Numbered from the stretch's first letter, positions 20,014 through 29,637 are shown. The stretch is 64,000 bases of DNA from Mycolicibacterium mageritense (GCF_010727475.1 NZ_AP022567.1:7502001-7566000); one strand, 5' to 3'. Numbers and translations are program-made. Notes: generated by a model not told the origin, from the letters alone.

Positions 20014-20670
20014 TCAGTCGGCCGTTGGCGCAGGCTCTTTCGGCGACCCGAGCGCCGACAGCAGTTTGACGAGGTGTCCGAACGCGTCGGTGAAGGGACG
20101 GGCCGGCACCGACGGGTCGATGGCCCGCTGGATGCCGAGCCCGATTCCGGCGCTGAGCAGCAGGTTGCCGAGATCCTCGAGGCTCGCGGCCACCGCGCTG
20201 TTCGCCAATTGCGTTTCGGTGAGGCCGAGTTCGGCCGACATCGACTCGAGGACGTCGACCACCATGCGGGCGGCATCGTCGCGCAATGTCGTGATCATCT
20301 GGGCGAGTTCGGGATTGTTCCGCGACAGCACCGCGAACTCGAGTTCGAGCATGGTCCAGCCGACGTCGCCCGCCGTGCGTTCCAGCCAGTCGCTCAGGCC
20401 TGCGATCCGGGTCTCCAACTCGGCGTCGGACGTCGCGAGTTCGGCCATCTCGGCGAACTTCTCGCGGTGGATCAGTTCCAGCACGTCGCGGCACAGGTTG
20501 GGCTTGCTGCCGAAGTTGGAGTACACGGCGCCCTTCGAGAAGCCCGCGTCATCGGCGATGTCCTCGAGGCTGGTCGCGGCATAACCGTGGGCCAGGAACC
20601 GCTGCCTGGCCGCCTCCAAAAGCTCGGCGCGGGTCTGTTCCTGGCGTTGAGCCCTGGTCAGCCGCGGCAT
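20014..20670 (-). CDS. TetR-family transcriptional regulator
   Basis: A 218-residue TetR protein beginning MPRLTRAQRQEQTRAELLEA, with recognition helix DIADDAGFSKGAVYSNFGSK and a C-terminal domain typical of large TetR regulators of lipid or xenobiotic genes. It is divergent from the SDR-patatin-monooxygenase operon over a 106-bp gap containing repeated AGTATTC and a GTAT-TCAG-ATAC palindrome, likely operator elements. The ATG at 20670 is preferred to the GTG at 20691 because similarity to TetR N-termini begins there. Confidence 0.85.
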   Translation of the reverse strand: MPRLTRAQRQEQTRAELLEAARQRFLAHGYAATSLEDIADDAGFSKGAVYSNFGSKPNLCRDVLELIHREKFAEMAELATSDAELETRIAGLSDWLERTAGDVGWTMLELEFAVLSRNNPELAQMITTLRDDAARMVVDVLESMSAELGLTETQLANSAVAASLEDLGNLLLSAGIGLGIQRAIDPSVPARPFTDAFGHLVKLLSALGSPKEPAPTAD

Positions 20671-20776
20671 GCGCTGATGATAGTTCCGCACGAACCCTGG
20701 GTATTGAATTTACTCAGAGTATTCAGATACCGTCAGTATTCGAACGGTCGTGAGGCGACCCCGAGGGAGGCATGAC

Positions 20777-21661
20777 GTGCGGTTTTCACATCGACGGGCG
20801 GCGGTGGACGGCGCGGTGGTGGTCGTCACCGGCGGCGCGCGGGGCATCGGAGCCAAGACCGCGGAGCTGTTTTCCGCCAGCGGCGCCACGGTATGGATCG
20901 GCGACGTCGACGCCGATGTCGCGGGTGCGACCGCGTCCCGCATCCCGCGCTGCCGCTCGGCGCGTCTCGATGTCACCCAGCGGCCGTCGTGGGACCGGTT
21001 CGTGTCAGACGTCGTGGAGACTTCGGGCCCGATCGACATCCTGGTCAACAATGCAGGCGTCATGCCGCTCGGTGCATTCGACGCCGAACCCGAGTCCACC
21101 ACCGACCTGATCCTCGACGTGAACGTGCGTGGTGTCCTCAACGGCATGCGCACCGTCATCCCGGCCATGGTGGCCCGGGGCCGCGGCCACGTGGTCAACG
21201 TCGCGTCGATGGCGGGCATGATCCCCATCCCGGGCATGGTGACCTACAACGCCAGCAAGTTCGCGGCGCTGGGCGCCTCACTGGCAGCGCGCCGCGAGTA
21301 CGCAGGCACCGGGGTCACGGTGTCGGCGGTGCTGCCCGCGGCAGTCCGGACCGAACTGACAGCGGGCGTACCGCTCGGAAACGGCCTTCCCACAGTAGAT
21401 CCCGAGGACGTCGCGCGGGCGATCCTCAAAACGGTGCGGACGCGCGCCGCCCGGACCTCGGTGCCAGGCTGGGTTGCTCCGGGGTGGGCACTCGTCGACG
21501 CGCTGGTGCCCGAGAAACTCCAATGTGCGGTACGGGACAGGATCAATGATCGACGCGCCTTGACCGAAGTGGATGCGCAGGGTCGGTCGGCGTACCGCGA
21601 GCGCCTCGTACGGCAATCGAAAGCCCATGCCGCGCAAGCGGGATCCGAGGTGGCGCCGTGA
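20777..21661 (+). CDS. Short-chain dehydrogenase/reductase
   Basis: A 294-residue classical SDR with TGGARGIGAKT at the cofactor site, NNAGVMPLG, a catalytic Ser in VNVASMAG and YNASK. It is first in a three-gene operon with a patatin-like lipase and a flavin monooxygenase, all joined by four-base overlaps. The start is the GTG at 20777, with GAGGGAGG about eight bases upstream. The C-terminal extension past the usual length (VPEKLQCAVRDRINDRR) occurs in related mycobacterial SDRs. It may oxidise or reduce an alcohol/ketone linked to the monooxygenase product. Confidence 0.85.
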   Translation: MRFSHRRAAVDGAVVVVTGGARGIGAKTAELFSASGATVWIGDVDADVAGATASRIPRCRSARLDVTQRPSWDRFVSDVVETSGPIDILVNNAGVMPLGAFDAEPESTTDLILDVNVRGVLNGMRTVIPAMVARGRGHVVNVASMAGMIPIPGMVTYNASKFAALGASLAARREYAGTGVTVSAVLPAAVRTELTAGVPLGNGLPTVDPEDVARAILKTVRTRAARTSVPGWVAPGWALVDALVPEKLQCAVRDRINDRRALTEVDAQGRSAYRERLVRQSKAHAAQAGSEVAP

Positions 21662-22578
21662 GCACCGCGCTGGTGATCGGGTGCGGCGGGACGATCGGCG
21701 GAGCGTGGACCGTCGCCGCGCTGCACGCCCTCACCGAGCAGACCGGGTGGGATCCCCGGGACGCCGCGGTGTTGCAGGGCACCTCGGCGGGCGCCGAGCT
21801 GGTCACGATGCTGGGCGGCGGAGCGACCGTGGCCGACCTGGTCGCGATGCACCGCGGGACGTCCTCCGACGAGCGGCTCCGCCGCCACATCGCTGACACC
21901 CCGACCAGCTTGCCGCCGATTCCGTTGCCGCGCCCACTCAATCCACGGTTGCTCGGCAGGGGGCGCGGTCTGGCCGCAGCGACCGGCATCGCACCCGTCG
22001 GCCGCGGAAACGCCGATTGGCTGCAGCGGCTGGCCGACGGCTTCTCGGGCCCGTCGGGCTGGCCTGCGCATCCGGGCATCCGGATGGTCGCGTTCGACTA
22101 CCGGCGCGGTGAACGCGTCGTCTTCGGTGCTCCGACAGCGACCGCAGGTGAGGCGCTGCGCGCGTCGTGGGCCGTGCCGGGATGGCTGCCGCCCGTCACG
22201 ATCGGTGACCGGCACCTCGTCGACGGCGGCGCGGCGTCGACCGCGTCGGTCGATCTCGTGAGCCACGACGCGGCCGACACCCTGTATGTCATCACCCCGA
22301 TGGCCTCCGAACAGGGTACGCGCGCACCGGGATTCGGTGGCATCCTGGAGCACGCGCTGTTGCGCCGGCCGATGTCGAACGGGCTGGAGAAAGAAGTGGC
22401 CGCGGTGCGGGCCCGCGGCACCCGAGTCGTCCTCATCCGCCCTGACGCGACCGACCTGGCCGGTCTCGGCGCTCATTTCATGCATCGTGGTCGTCGCCGC
22501 CAGGCGTTCGAGGCCGCGATGCACACCGCACCCGCCACCGTGCGGCGCGCGCTTGCCGTGAGCGAGGAGGCCCGATGA
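21658..22578 (+). CDS. Patatin-like phospholipase
   Basis: The 306-residue protein has the patatin oxyanion loop GCGGTIGGAW, the nucleophile elbow GTSAG (Ser near residue 44) and the Asp of VDGGAAST, giving the complete Ser-Asp dyad. It would hydrolyse lipid esters. The GTG start overlaps the SDR stop and its TGA overlaps the ATG of the next gene, so the three genes are one translational unit. The physiological lipid is unknown. Confidence 0.87.
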   Translation: MSTALVIGCGGTIGGAWTVAALHALTEQTGWDPRDAAVLQGTSAGAELVTMLGGGATVADLVAMHRGTSSDERLRRHIADTPTSLPPIPLPRPLNPRLLGRGRGLAAATGIAPVGRGNADWLQRLADGFSGPSGWPAHPGIRMVAFDYRRGERVVFGAPTATAGEALRASWAVPGWLPPVTIGDRHLVDGGAASTASVDLVSHDAADTLYVITPMASEQGTRAPGFGGILEHALLRRPMSNGLEKEVAAVRARGTRVVLIRPDATDLAGLGAHFMHRGRRRQAFEAAMHTAPATVRRALAVSEEAR

Positions 22579-24029
22579 GCCGCCGAGTACGCATCGTCAT
22601 CATCGGGGCGGGCATGGCAGGCATCGCCACCGCCTACACCCTCAAGCACGCCGGCTTCACGAATTTCACCATCCTGGAAAAGGGTTCCGATGTCGGTGGC
22701 GTCTGGCACTGGAACCGCTACCCCGGGCTCACGTGCGATGTGCCGTCGCAGATCTACCAGTTCTCGTTCGCGCCGAAACCGGACTGGAGCCACGTGTGGG
22801 CCGCCGGCGAGGAGATTCAGCGCTACCACCGCGAAGTCGTCGACCGTTTCGATCTGGATGCACATCTGCGATGCAATACCGAGGTCACCGAGGCACGTTA
22901 CGACAGCACCACCACGTCGTGGACGGTGACGACGCGCGACGGCGACACTCTCACAGCCGATTTCGTCATCTGTGCCACCGGCGTGCTGCACCACCCGTTC
23001 GTGCCCGACATACCGGGCATGGACAGCTTCCAAGGACAGATCGTGCACACCGCGCGGTGGCAACCCGAGCTGGTGACCAGCGACCGGCGGGTCGCGGTGA
23101 TCGGCACGGGATCGACCGGTGTCCAGGTGGTTTCGGCCCTGCAGCCGGAAGCCCGGTCGCTGATCCACTTCGCCCGATCACCGCAGTGGATCCTGTGGGC
23201 GCCCATGTGGGTCCGGCAGTCTGCGGCGCTCGCCGAGGTGCTGCGCCGGCGACCGGCCTGGCATGACGCCCTCTACCGTCGGCTGCTGTGGGCCTCGGGC
23301 ATTCTGGCCGACATCGTCACCACGCCGTCGTGGCGGCGCACACTCGTGCAGGCCTACGCGCGGTGGAGTCTGCGCGCCCAGATCCGCGACCGTGAGGTCC
23401 GCGCGAAACTCACGCCGGACTATGAGCCACTGTGCAAGCGGCAGGTGGTCTCGGGCACGTACTACCACGCCATCACGCGGCCCAACGCGCGTCTGGTCAC
23501 CGATCCCATCCAGGAATTCACCCGCACCGGTATCCGCACGGCCGACGGCACGCACCACGACGTCGATGTCGCGGTGTTGGCCACCGGATTTCAGGCTCAC
23601 AACTACATGCGGCCCATGGTCGTCGTGGGACGCGACGGCATCACGCTCGACGACGCGTGGGTCAAGGGCCCGCGGGCCTATCGCATGACGGCGATCCCCG
23701 GCTTTCCCAACCTGTTCACGGTGCTCGGCCCGAATTCGCCGACCGGGTCGATCTCGCTGCAATATTCGGCCGAGCTCACCGCGGGCTACATAGTGAGCTG
23801 GCTCAGGCGGTTCGAGAACGCCGAGCTCTCCGAGATCGAAGTCACCGAGCAGGCCACCGACGAATTCAACTCCGCGGTCGCCGACGCGCTCGGTCCGACG
23901 GTGTGGAACACCGGATGCAATTCGTGGTACTTCACCGACAACGGCACGATCGACCTGTGGCCGTTCGACCGGGCCACGCTCACCCGCATGCTCTCCGAAC
24001 CGGACCCGACGCATTTCCAGGTCCGGTGA
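22575..24029 (+). CDS. Flavin-containing/Baeyer-Villiger monooxygenase
   Basis: The 484-residue protein has a FAD motif (IVIIGAGMAGIATAYTL), the FGDVGG-like segment KGSDVGGVWHWNRYPGL characteristic of EthA/MymA-type monooxygenases, and a second dinucleotide motif VIGTGSTGVQVV for NADPH. It would insert oxygen into ketones or oxidise S/N atoms. Gene order TetR / SDR-lipase-FMO resembles the MymA and EthR-EthA systems. It is the last gene of the operon; the next gene is convergent. Confidence 0.88.
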   Translation: MSRRVRIVIIGAGMAGIATAYTLKHAGFTNFTILEKGSDVGGVWHWNRYPGLTCDVPSQIYQFSFAPKPDWSHVWAAGEEIQRYHREVVDRFDLDAHLRCNTEVTEARYDSTTTSWTVTTRDGDTLTADFVICATGVLHHPFVPDIPGMDSFQGQIVHTARWQPELVTSDRRVAVIGTGSTGVQVVSALQPEARSLIHFARSPQWILWAPMWVRQSAALAEVLRRRPAWHDALYRRLLWASGILADIVTTPSWRRTLVQAYARWSLRAQIRDREVRAKLTPDYEPLCKRQVVSGTYYHAITRPNARLVTDPIQEFTRTGIRTADGTHHDVDVAVLATGFQAHNYMRPMVVVGRDGITLDDAWVKGPRAYRMTAIPGFPNLFTVLGPNSPTGSISLQYSAELTAGYIVSWLRRFENAELSEIEVTEQATDEFNSAVADALGPTVWNTGCNSWYFTDNGTIDLWPFDRATLTRMLSEPDPTHFQVR

Positions 24030-24041
24030 CGCGGGGTAGGG

Positions 24042-24554
24042 TCAGCCCACGCCCCGATTGAGCCAGCTGACCTCACCGGTCTCGCCGCCGTCGCGGTAGG
24101 GCTCGAGGGATTCGTCCCACGCCGTGCCCAGCACCGAGTCGAGTTCGGCAGCGAGCATGTCGGCACCGCCGGCCATGAGGGTGCGCAGCCGCTGTTCGCC
24201 CACCATGACATCGCCGTTGGCACTCATCGCGCCGCTCCACAAGCCGAGCTGCGGGGTGTGGCACCACCGGTGGCCGTCCACTCCGGCGCTGGGATCCTCG
24301 GTCACCTCGAACCGCAGCACCGACCAGGAGCGCAGGGCATTGGCCAACTGCGCCCCGGTGCCGACGGGCCCAACCCAGTTGGTGACCGCACGCAACTGGC
24401 CGGGCATGGCCGGTTGCGGGGTCCACTTCAGGTTGGCCCGCGCCGACAGGGTCGACGACAACGCCCACTCAACGTGCGGGCATACCGCCGCGGGTGAGGC
24501 GTGGATGTAGACCACGCCCGTCGCCGCGTCGGCGAACTGATTCGACGCACGCAT
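24042..24554 (-). CDS. DUF3145 family protein
   Basis: A 170-residue protein starting MRASNQFADAATGVVYIHAS, the hallmark start of actinobacterial DUF3145 proteins, and equivalent to Rv2256c. It is tryptophan-rich, soluble and has no recognised catalytic motif. AAGGAG lies eight bases before the ATG. The function is unknown. It stands alone between the convergent monooxygenase gene and the beta-lactamase-fold gene. Confidence 0.82.
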   Translation of the reverse strand: MRASNQFADAATGVVYIHASPAAVCPHVEWALSSTLSARANLKWTPQPAMPGQLRAVTNWVGPVGTGAQLANALRSWSVLRFEVTEDPSAGVDGHRWCHTPQLGLWSGAMSANGDVMVGEQRLRTLMAGGADMLAAELDSVLGTAWDESLEPYRDGGETGEVSWLNRGVG

Positions 24555-24669
24555 CTGCTACTCCTTCGGCTCCACGAGGGACGTCTTCCCCAACGACCTG
24601 GTGATTCCGACAAGAATGCAGTTGTGTGTGTCGCGCGTGTCTATTGTGCCCTGTGAGACGCATGTTGCG

Positions 24670-25503
24670 CTAGTCTGTGCCGATTTCTCTCAGCACTCCA
24701 TCAGATATGGCCGGCCACAGGGCATACGTCCAGTCTCCGAAATCCCGGTCGGTGAGAGCTACCAACGCCAGATCGGCAACCGGGTCGACCCACAAAAACG
24801 TCCCTGACTGGCCGAAATGGCCGAACGTGGCCGGCGAGTTCGCCGATCCGGTCCAGTGCGGGGATTTCCCGTCGCGGATCTCGAATCCCAGCCCCCAGTC
24901 GTTGGGCCGTTGCACACCGAATCCGGGCAGCACGCCGTTCACGCCGGGAAACTGGACCGTGATCGCGTCGGCATGCGTGTCGGGGGAAACCAGCCGGGGT
25001 CGCAGCAACTCCCCGGCAAAGGCCGCCAGGTCCGCCACCGTCGACACGCCGCCGTACCCGGCCGCCGCGGCACCACCCAGCAGGGCCGACGCTGCCATGC
25101 CGAGCGGCTCGAACACCGCCTCGGTCAGGTAGGCACCGAACTCGATCCCGGCGGCGTCCTCGATGGCACGCGCGAGCAGTTCGAATCCGTAGTTCGAATA
25201 CACGCGCCGCTGCCCCGGCCGCGCGATGGGGTCGGCCGAGTTCATCGACACCCCGGACGTGTGGGCGAGGAGGTGACGCACCGTGGAGCCCGGCGGGCCC
25301 GCGGGCGTCTCGAGGTCGACCACGCCTTCCTCGATGGCCACTTGCGCAGCACGCGCCACGAGTGGCTTGGTCACCGACGCCAACGCGAAAGGCTTGCCGG
25401 TGTCACCGTGGCTGGCCAGCACGCCGGACGGCCCGACCACCGCCGCAGCGGCAGTCGGAACCGGCCAGTCGTCGACAACGGCGAGGGCGTCCGCAGCGCT
25501 CAT
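24670..25503 (-). CDS. Serine beta-lactamase-fold protein (class C-like)
   Basis: The 277-residue protein carries SVTK (SxxK, nucleophile Ser), VYSNYGFEL (YxN) and GHFGQSGT (HxG in place of KTG), the three motifs of the class C beta-lactamase/esterase family. There is no signal peptide, so it is probably a cytosolic esterase or peptidase rather than a resistance enzyme. It is equivalent to Rv2257c. The ATG at 25503 overlaps the stop of the upstream gene (ATGA). The long open frame further upstream is a shadow of that gene. Confidence 0.82.
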   Translation of the reverse strand: MSAADALAVVDDWPVPTAAAAVVGPSGVLASHGDTGKPFALASVTKPLVARAAQVAIEEGVVDLETPAGPPGSTVRHLLAHTSGVSMNSADPIARPGQRRVYSNYGFELLARAIEDAAGIEFGAYLTEAVFEPLGMAASALLGGAAAAGYGGVSTVADLAAFAGELLRPRLVSPDTHADAITVQFPGVNGVLPGFGVQRPNDWGLGFEIRDGKSPHWTGSANSPATFGHFGQSGTFLWVDPVADLALVALTDRDFGDWTYALWPAISDGVLREIGTD

Positions 25504-26375
25504 CGAGCAGCGTGACCCATACCGCGGGCCAGCAACCGCTCGACCAAGCCTGCCGCCACCGCGTCCACCTCGGAGACCAGGCGGCGCAGATCGACGCTGC
25601 GCCGCATCAGCTCCCCCGGGTCGGTCGCAGACTCGGCGGTGAGTCGATGGACATCGCAGATCGCGCGGTACGCCGATTCGGTCGAGCCGGCCTGCGTCGT
25701 CTCGCACCACAGCTGCATCGACTGGGTCCACGACCGCAGCCGCGCACCGTCGCCGTGACGCTGTGCGGCACCCAACGCCCTGCGGTACACATCACCCGCC
25801 CACTCCACGGGCACCCGCTCGTCGAGCGTCGGCAGCAGCACATCGTCAAGCGTGGCGAACCCGCCTGTATCAGCGGCCAAGCCGTCGAGCACGCGTGCGA
25901 GCGTGGCCAGAGCTCCATCGGCGACGCGCCCGGCAATCCCAGCCAGCTCGCGCGCCCCGGGAGCCAAGGCCGCGGGCGCGCCGCCGTCGGCGGCCGCGAC
26001 CCCATCGAGATAGACGAGGTAGCCGTGGGCCGCGACCTCGGGTACACCCTGCAGCAGAACGCCGGCTCGCTGCGCCCAGTTTCGGGCCAGCGCAACATGT
26101 CCCCGAGCCAACCATGCCAAGCCGATCTCGGCCGCCTTCATGGCCGCCATGACCGGATCGGTGCGCAACAGCCGGGTGTGCACACGTTCGTTGATCCGCA
26201 GCGCTTCCCGCCCGTGGCCCTGGCGCCATGCGACGGCGGCGAAAACCGCGAGATCATCGGTGTCGAGTGGCTGCACACCCTCGACGCGGCTGAACGATTC
26301 GTAACTGGTACGCCAGTCATTTCGGCGGTACGCAGACCGCGCGACGACCAGCAGTTCGGTTCGAGTGTCGACCAC
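25500..26375 (-). CDS. TPR-like helical protein, function unknown
   Basis: The 291-residue protein is almost all helix, with tetratricopeptide-like pairs (VARSAYRRNDWRTSYESFSR near the start). This resembles the sensory part of some LuxR-type regulators, but no C-terminal helix-turn-helix is present here. It may be a stand-alone repeat protein or a shortened regulator. The GTG at 26375 is the assumed start. It is co-translated with the beta-lactamase-fold gene and divergent from mscR. Confidence 0.6.
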   Translation of the reverse strand: MVDTRTELLVVARSAYRRNDWRTSYESFSRVEGVQPLDTDDLAVFAAVAWRQGHGREALRINERVHTRLLRTDPVMAAMKAAEIGLAWLARGHVALARNWAQRAGVLLQGVPEVAAHGYLVYLDGVAAADGGAPAALAPGARELAGIAGRVADGALATLARVLDGLAADTGGFATLDDVLLPTLDERVPVEWAGDVYRRALGAAQRHGDGARLRSWTQSMQLWCETTQAGSTESAYRAICDVHRLTAESATDPGELMRRSVDLRRLVSEVDAVAAGLVERLLARGMGHAAR

Positions 26376-26428
26376 GACCCACGGTATCGCGAACGCGTGC
26401 GATGAAGCTCAGGTATTAGGTTATAGGC

Positions 26429-27517
26429 ATGAGCCAGACGGTGCGTGGTGTGATTTCTCGGTCCAAAGGTCAGCCGGTGGAGTTGGTCGACATTGTCATT
26501 CCCGATCCGGGGCCCGGTGAGGTGGTGGTCGACATCATGACCTGCGGGGTCTGTCACACCGACCTGACCTACCGCGAGGGTGGCATCAACGACGAGTTTC
26601 CGTTCCTGCTCGGGCATGAAGCCGCCGGCACCGTCGAATCGGTCGGCGAAGGCGTAACCCACGTCGAACCCGGCGATTTCGTGGTGCTCAACTGGCGCGC
26701 GGTGTGCGGCGAATGCCGGGCCTGCAAACGTGGTCGCCCGCACCTGTGCTTCACCACGCACAACGCCAAGCAGAAGATGACGCTGACCGACGGCACCGAG
26801 CTGACCCCGGCCCTTGGCATCGGCGCGTTCGCCGACAAGACGCTGGTGCACGAAGGCCAATGCACCAAGGTCGACCCCGAGGCCGACCCTGCGGTCGCCG
26901 GACTGCTGGGCTGCGGCGTGATGGCAGGCATCGGCGCCGCGGTGAACACCGGCAACATCTCCCGCAACGACACCGTCGCGGTGATCGGCTGCGGCGGCGT
27001 GGGTGACGCCGCCATCGCCGGCGCCGCGCTGGTGGGCGCCAAGAAGATCATCGCCGTCGACACCGACAACAAGAAACTGGACTGGGCCCGCGACTTCGGC
27101 GCAACCCACACCATCAACGCCCGCGAACTCGACCCGGTCGAAACCATTCAGGATCTGACCGGTGGCTTCGGCGCCGATGTCGTGATCGACGCGGTCGGCC
27201 GCCCCGAGACCTGGAAGCAGGCGTTCTATGCACGCGACCTGGCCGGCACCGTGGTGCTCGTCGGCGTGCCCACCCCCGACATGACATTGGAGATGCCGCT
27301 CATCGACTTCTTCTCCCGCGGTGGATCATTGAAGTCCTCCTGGTACGGCGACTGCCTGCCCGAACGCGACTTCCCGATGCTCGTGGACCTCTACCAGCAG
27401 GGCCGGCTGCCACTGGAGAAGTTCGTCTCCGAACGCATCGGCCTCGACCAGATCGAAGAGGCCTTCAAAAAGATGCACGCCGGCGAGGTGCTGCGCTCGG
27501 TGGTGGTGCTCAAATGA
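26429..27517 (+). CDS. mscR: S-nitrosomycothiol reductase / mycothiol-dependent formaldehyde dehydrogenase
   Basis: The 362-residue zinc alcohol dehydrogenase has catalytic zinc ligands in CGVCHTDLTY and LLGHEAAG, four structural cysteines in CGECRACKRGRPHLC, and a NAD-binding VIGCGGVGDAAI. It matches Rv2259 (MscR), which reduces S-nitrosomycothiol and oxidises the formaldehyde-mycothiol adduct. It overlaps the metallo-beta-lactamase gene by four bases. TAGGTT at 26417-26422 lies six bases before the ATG and suggests a leaderless transcript. It could serve formaldehyde dissimilation for the C1 island further right. Confidence 0.9.
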   Translation: MSQTVRGVISRSKGQPVELVDIVIPDPGPGEVVVDIMTCGVCHTDLTYREGGINDEFPFLLGHEAAGTVESVGEGVTHVEPGDFVVLNWRAVCGECRACKRGRPHLCFTTHNAKQKMTLTDGTELTPALGIGAFADKTLVHEGQCTKVDPEADPAVAGLLGCGVMAGIGAAVNTGNISRNDTVAVIGCGGVGDAAIAGAALVGAKKIIAVDTDNKKLDWARDFGATHTINARELDPVETIQDLTGGFGADVVIDAVGRPETWKQAFYARDLAGTVVLVGVPTPDMTLEMPLIDFFSRGGSLKSSWYGDCLPERDFPMLVDLYQQGRLPLEKFVSERIGLDQIEEAFKKMHAGEVLRSVVVLK

Positions 27518-28146
27518 GCTCGGCATCCAACATCGAACGCGTGGTCACCAGCGGCACGTTCGAACTCGACGGCGGCAGCTGGGACGTCGACAACAACATC
27601 TGGATCGTCGGCGACGACCACGACGTCGTGGTGTTCGACGCGGCCCACACCGCGGCACCGATCATCGAGGCCGTCGGCGGCCGCAACGTCGTCGCGGTGG
27701 TCTGCACCCACGGCCACAACGACCACATCACTGTGGCCCCCGAACTCGGCGCGGCCCTCGACGCCCCGGTGCTGCTGCACCCCGCCGATGACATGCTGTG
27801 GCGAGCCGTACACCCGGACAAGGACTTCCGCACCGTCGACGACGGCCAGGTGCTCCGCGCCGGCGGTATCGAACTGCACGCGCTGCACACCCCCGGGCAC
27901 TCCCCCGGATCGGTCTGCTGGTCCATTCCCGACCTCAACGCCGTCATTTCGGGGGACACACTTTTCCAGGGCGGACCCGGCGCGACCGGCCGGTCGTTCT
28001 CGGACTTCCCGACCATCCTGGACTCCATCTCCAAACGCCTGGGCATGCTGCCCGGGGAGACCGTCGTCTATACCGGTCACGGCGACACCACCACCATCGG
28101 CGACGAAATCGTCCACTACGACGAATGGGTCGCCCGCGGCCACTGA
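27514..28146 (+). CDS. Metallo-beta-lactamase-fold hydrolase paired with MscR
   Basis: The 210-residue protein has the THGHNDH zinc motif, HTPGHSPGS, SGDTLFQGG and YTGHGD, the full ligand set of the glyoxalase II-like branch. It is equivalent to Rv2260. Pairing with mscR suggests hydrolysis of the thioester made by MscR (S-formylmycothiol), as glyoxalase II-like or S-formylglutathione hydrolases do in other bacteria. That role is an inference. The start overlaps the mscR stop (ATGA). Confidence 0.82.
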   Translation: MSSASNIERVVTSGTFELDGGSWDVDNNIWIVGDDHDVVVFDAAHTAAPIIEAVGGRNVVAVVCTHGHNDHITVAPELGAALDAPVLLHPADDMLWRAVHPDKDFRTVDDGQVLRAGGIELHALHTPGHSPGSVCWSIPDLNAVISGDTLFQGGPGATGRSFSDFPTILDSISKRLGMLPGETVVYTGHGDTTTIGDEIVHYDEWVARGH

Positions 28147-28207
28147 CTTGCGATCACGCTGAGCCAGTCCCTACCGCGCGTTGCGCGGCGGGCCGATAGT
28201 CACTGCC

Positions 28208-29593
28208 ATGACGACTTCGAGTGGACGCTCCGCGGCAGTCATCGGCGCCGGGCAGACGGGTGTGACGGCTGCGTTGGGCCTGTTGGACAACGGTTTTGAC
28301 GTCACGCTGTACAGCGACCGCGATCAACGCAGCCTGCGCGACGCCGTCCCGCCGACGGGCACGGCGCTGATCTTCGGTCACGCGCAGCGCGCCGAGGAGA
28401 GCCTCGGGTTGAACACGTATCTGGCGACGGCACCCACCTCGACCGGTCAGAGCGTGCGCGTGGTCGACGGCTCGGTGGACAGCAGACCTGAAGAAATCGC
28501 CTTCGATGCCGACTTCGGCGGTTTCCAGGGCGTCGCAGTGGACACGCGCCTCAAAGCCGACGATCGCCTGACCTTGTTCCAGCAGCGGGGTGGGCGGTTC
28601 GTCGTCGAGGCTGTCGATCCGGATCGACTCGATCAGATCGCCGCAGGCGTCGACCTCACCCTGGTGGCCACGGGCCGCGGTGGGTTGTCCTCGCTGTTCC
28701 CGGTGGTAGCCGACCGCACGGCCTACGACCGCCCGCAACGCACCCTGCTGACCGTGACACTCACCGGATTGCCGTACGGCCCGGAGGTTTTCGCGCACCG
28801 TAGCGCAGCGGGCGGCAGGCACAACGCGTTCACCGTCATCACCGATCAAGGTGAATCATGGCTGGGCCCATACCTGCACAAGGACGCGGGGCCGACCTGG
28901 ACGTTCCTGGGCTGGGCCCTGCCCGGCACCGACTGGGAGCGCCGGTTCTCCGGCGCCACGAGCGCCGCGTCCGCTCTGGAGGTCGTCACCGGGCTGCACC
29001 GCGACTACATCGACTGGGATCTCCCAGAAGTGCAGGCGCTGAAGGTTATCGAGGACGACCCGCACTCCTGGTTGACCGGTGCCGTCACGCCGGTGGTGCG
29101 CGCCGGGGTCGGGCACACCGCGAGCGGGCATCCCGTCGCGGCGCTCGGCGACACCGCCGTGGCGTACGACCCGATCGCCGGTCAGGGCGCGCAGGGCGGC
29201 CTGATCCAGGCCGCTGCACTGGTGCACAAGGCCGCCGGGCACGACGGCGCCTTCGACACCGCATGGCTGACGGCGGCGTTCGAAGAGTTCTACGATCGTC
29301 GCGCCCGGGCGGCACAGTTGGTCACCCGGCTTTTCCTTTCCGATCCTGACCTCGTCGAGTACGGGCACCTGTTCTTCGCGGCGGCCAACACCAGCCCGCG
29401 GTTCGCGTCGAAACTCTTTGGTCTGCTGGACGATCCGCGACCGTTCGAAGCGGTCACCTCGGTGGCCGCCGCCAAGCAGTTGATCACCGAGTTCGCCGCG
29501 GAACCCGCCGACACGCTGTTGGATCGGTTCCTGCCCGCCGGCTCGTTCGCGCGGTCCGGCTTCGAACCCCGAGTGGCCCAGGGCGCTGCCTAG
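28208..29593 (+). CDS. StyA-like FAD-dependent oxidoreductase
   Basis: The 461-residue protein has an N-terminal FAD motif (AVIGAGQTGVTAALGL) and late AVAYDPIAGQGAQGG, in the manner of styrene/indole monooxygenase oxygenase subunits. No partner flavin reductase gene is adjacent, so a housekeeping reductase would have to supply FADH2 if it acts as a two-component oxygenase. It is the first of a same-strand group with a tiny membrane protein and a SABATH methyltransferase. The ATG at 28208 was chosen; the frame extends nine codons upstream. Confidence 0.7.
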   Translation: MTTSSGRSAAVIGAGQTGVTAALGLLDNGFDVTLYSDRDQRSLRDAVPPTGTALIFGHAQRAEESLGLNTYLATAPTSTGQSVRVVDGSVDSRPEEIAFDADFGGFQGVAVDTRLKADDRLTLFQQRGGRFVVEAVDPDRLDQIAAGVDLTLVATGRGGLSSLFPVVADRTAYDRPQRTLLTVTLTGLPYGPEVFAHRSAAGGRHNAFTVITDQGESWLGPYLHKDAGPTWTFLGWALPGTDWERRFSGATSAASALEVVTGLHRDYIDWDLPEVQALKVIEDDPHSWLTGAVTPVVRAGVGHTASGHPVAALGDTAVAYDPIAGQGAQGGLIQAAALVHKAAGHDGAFDTAWLTAAFEEFYDRRARAAQLVTRLFLSDPDLVEYGHLFFAAANTSPRFASKLFGLLDDPRPFEAVTSVAAAKQLITEFAAEPADTLLDRFLPAGSFARSGFEPRVAQGAA

Positions 29594-29637
29594 CCGTTCA
29601 GGATCCGCCGTTGGTCGGCTTCGACTACCGTCGGGGT

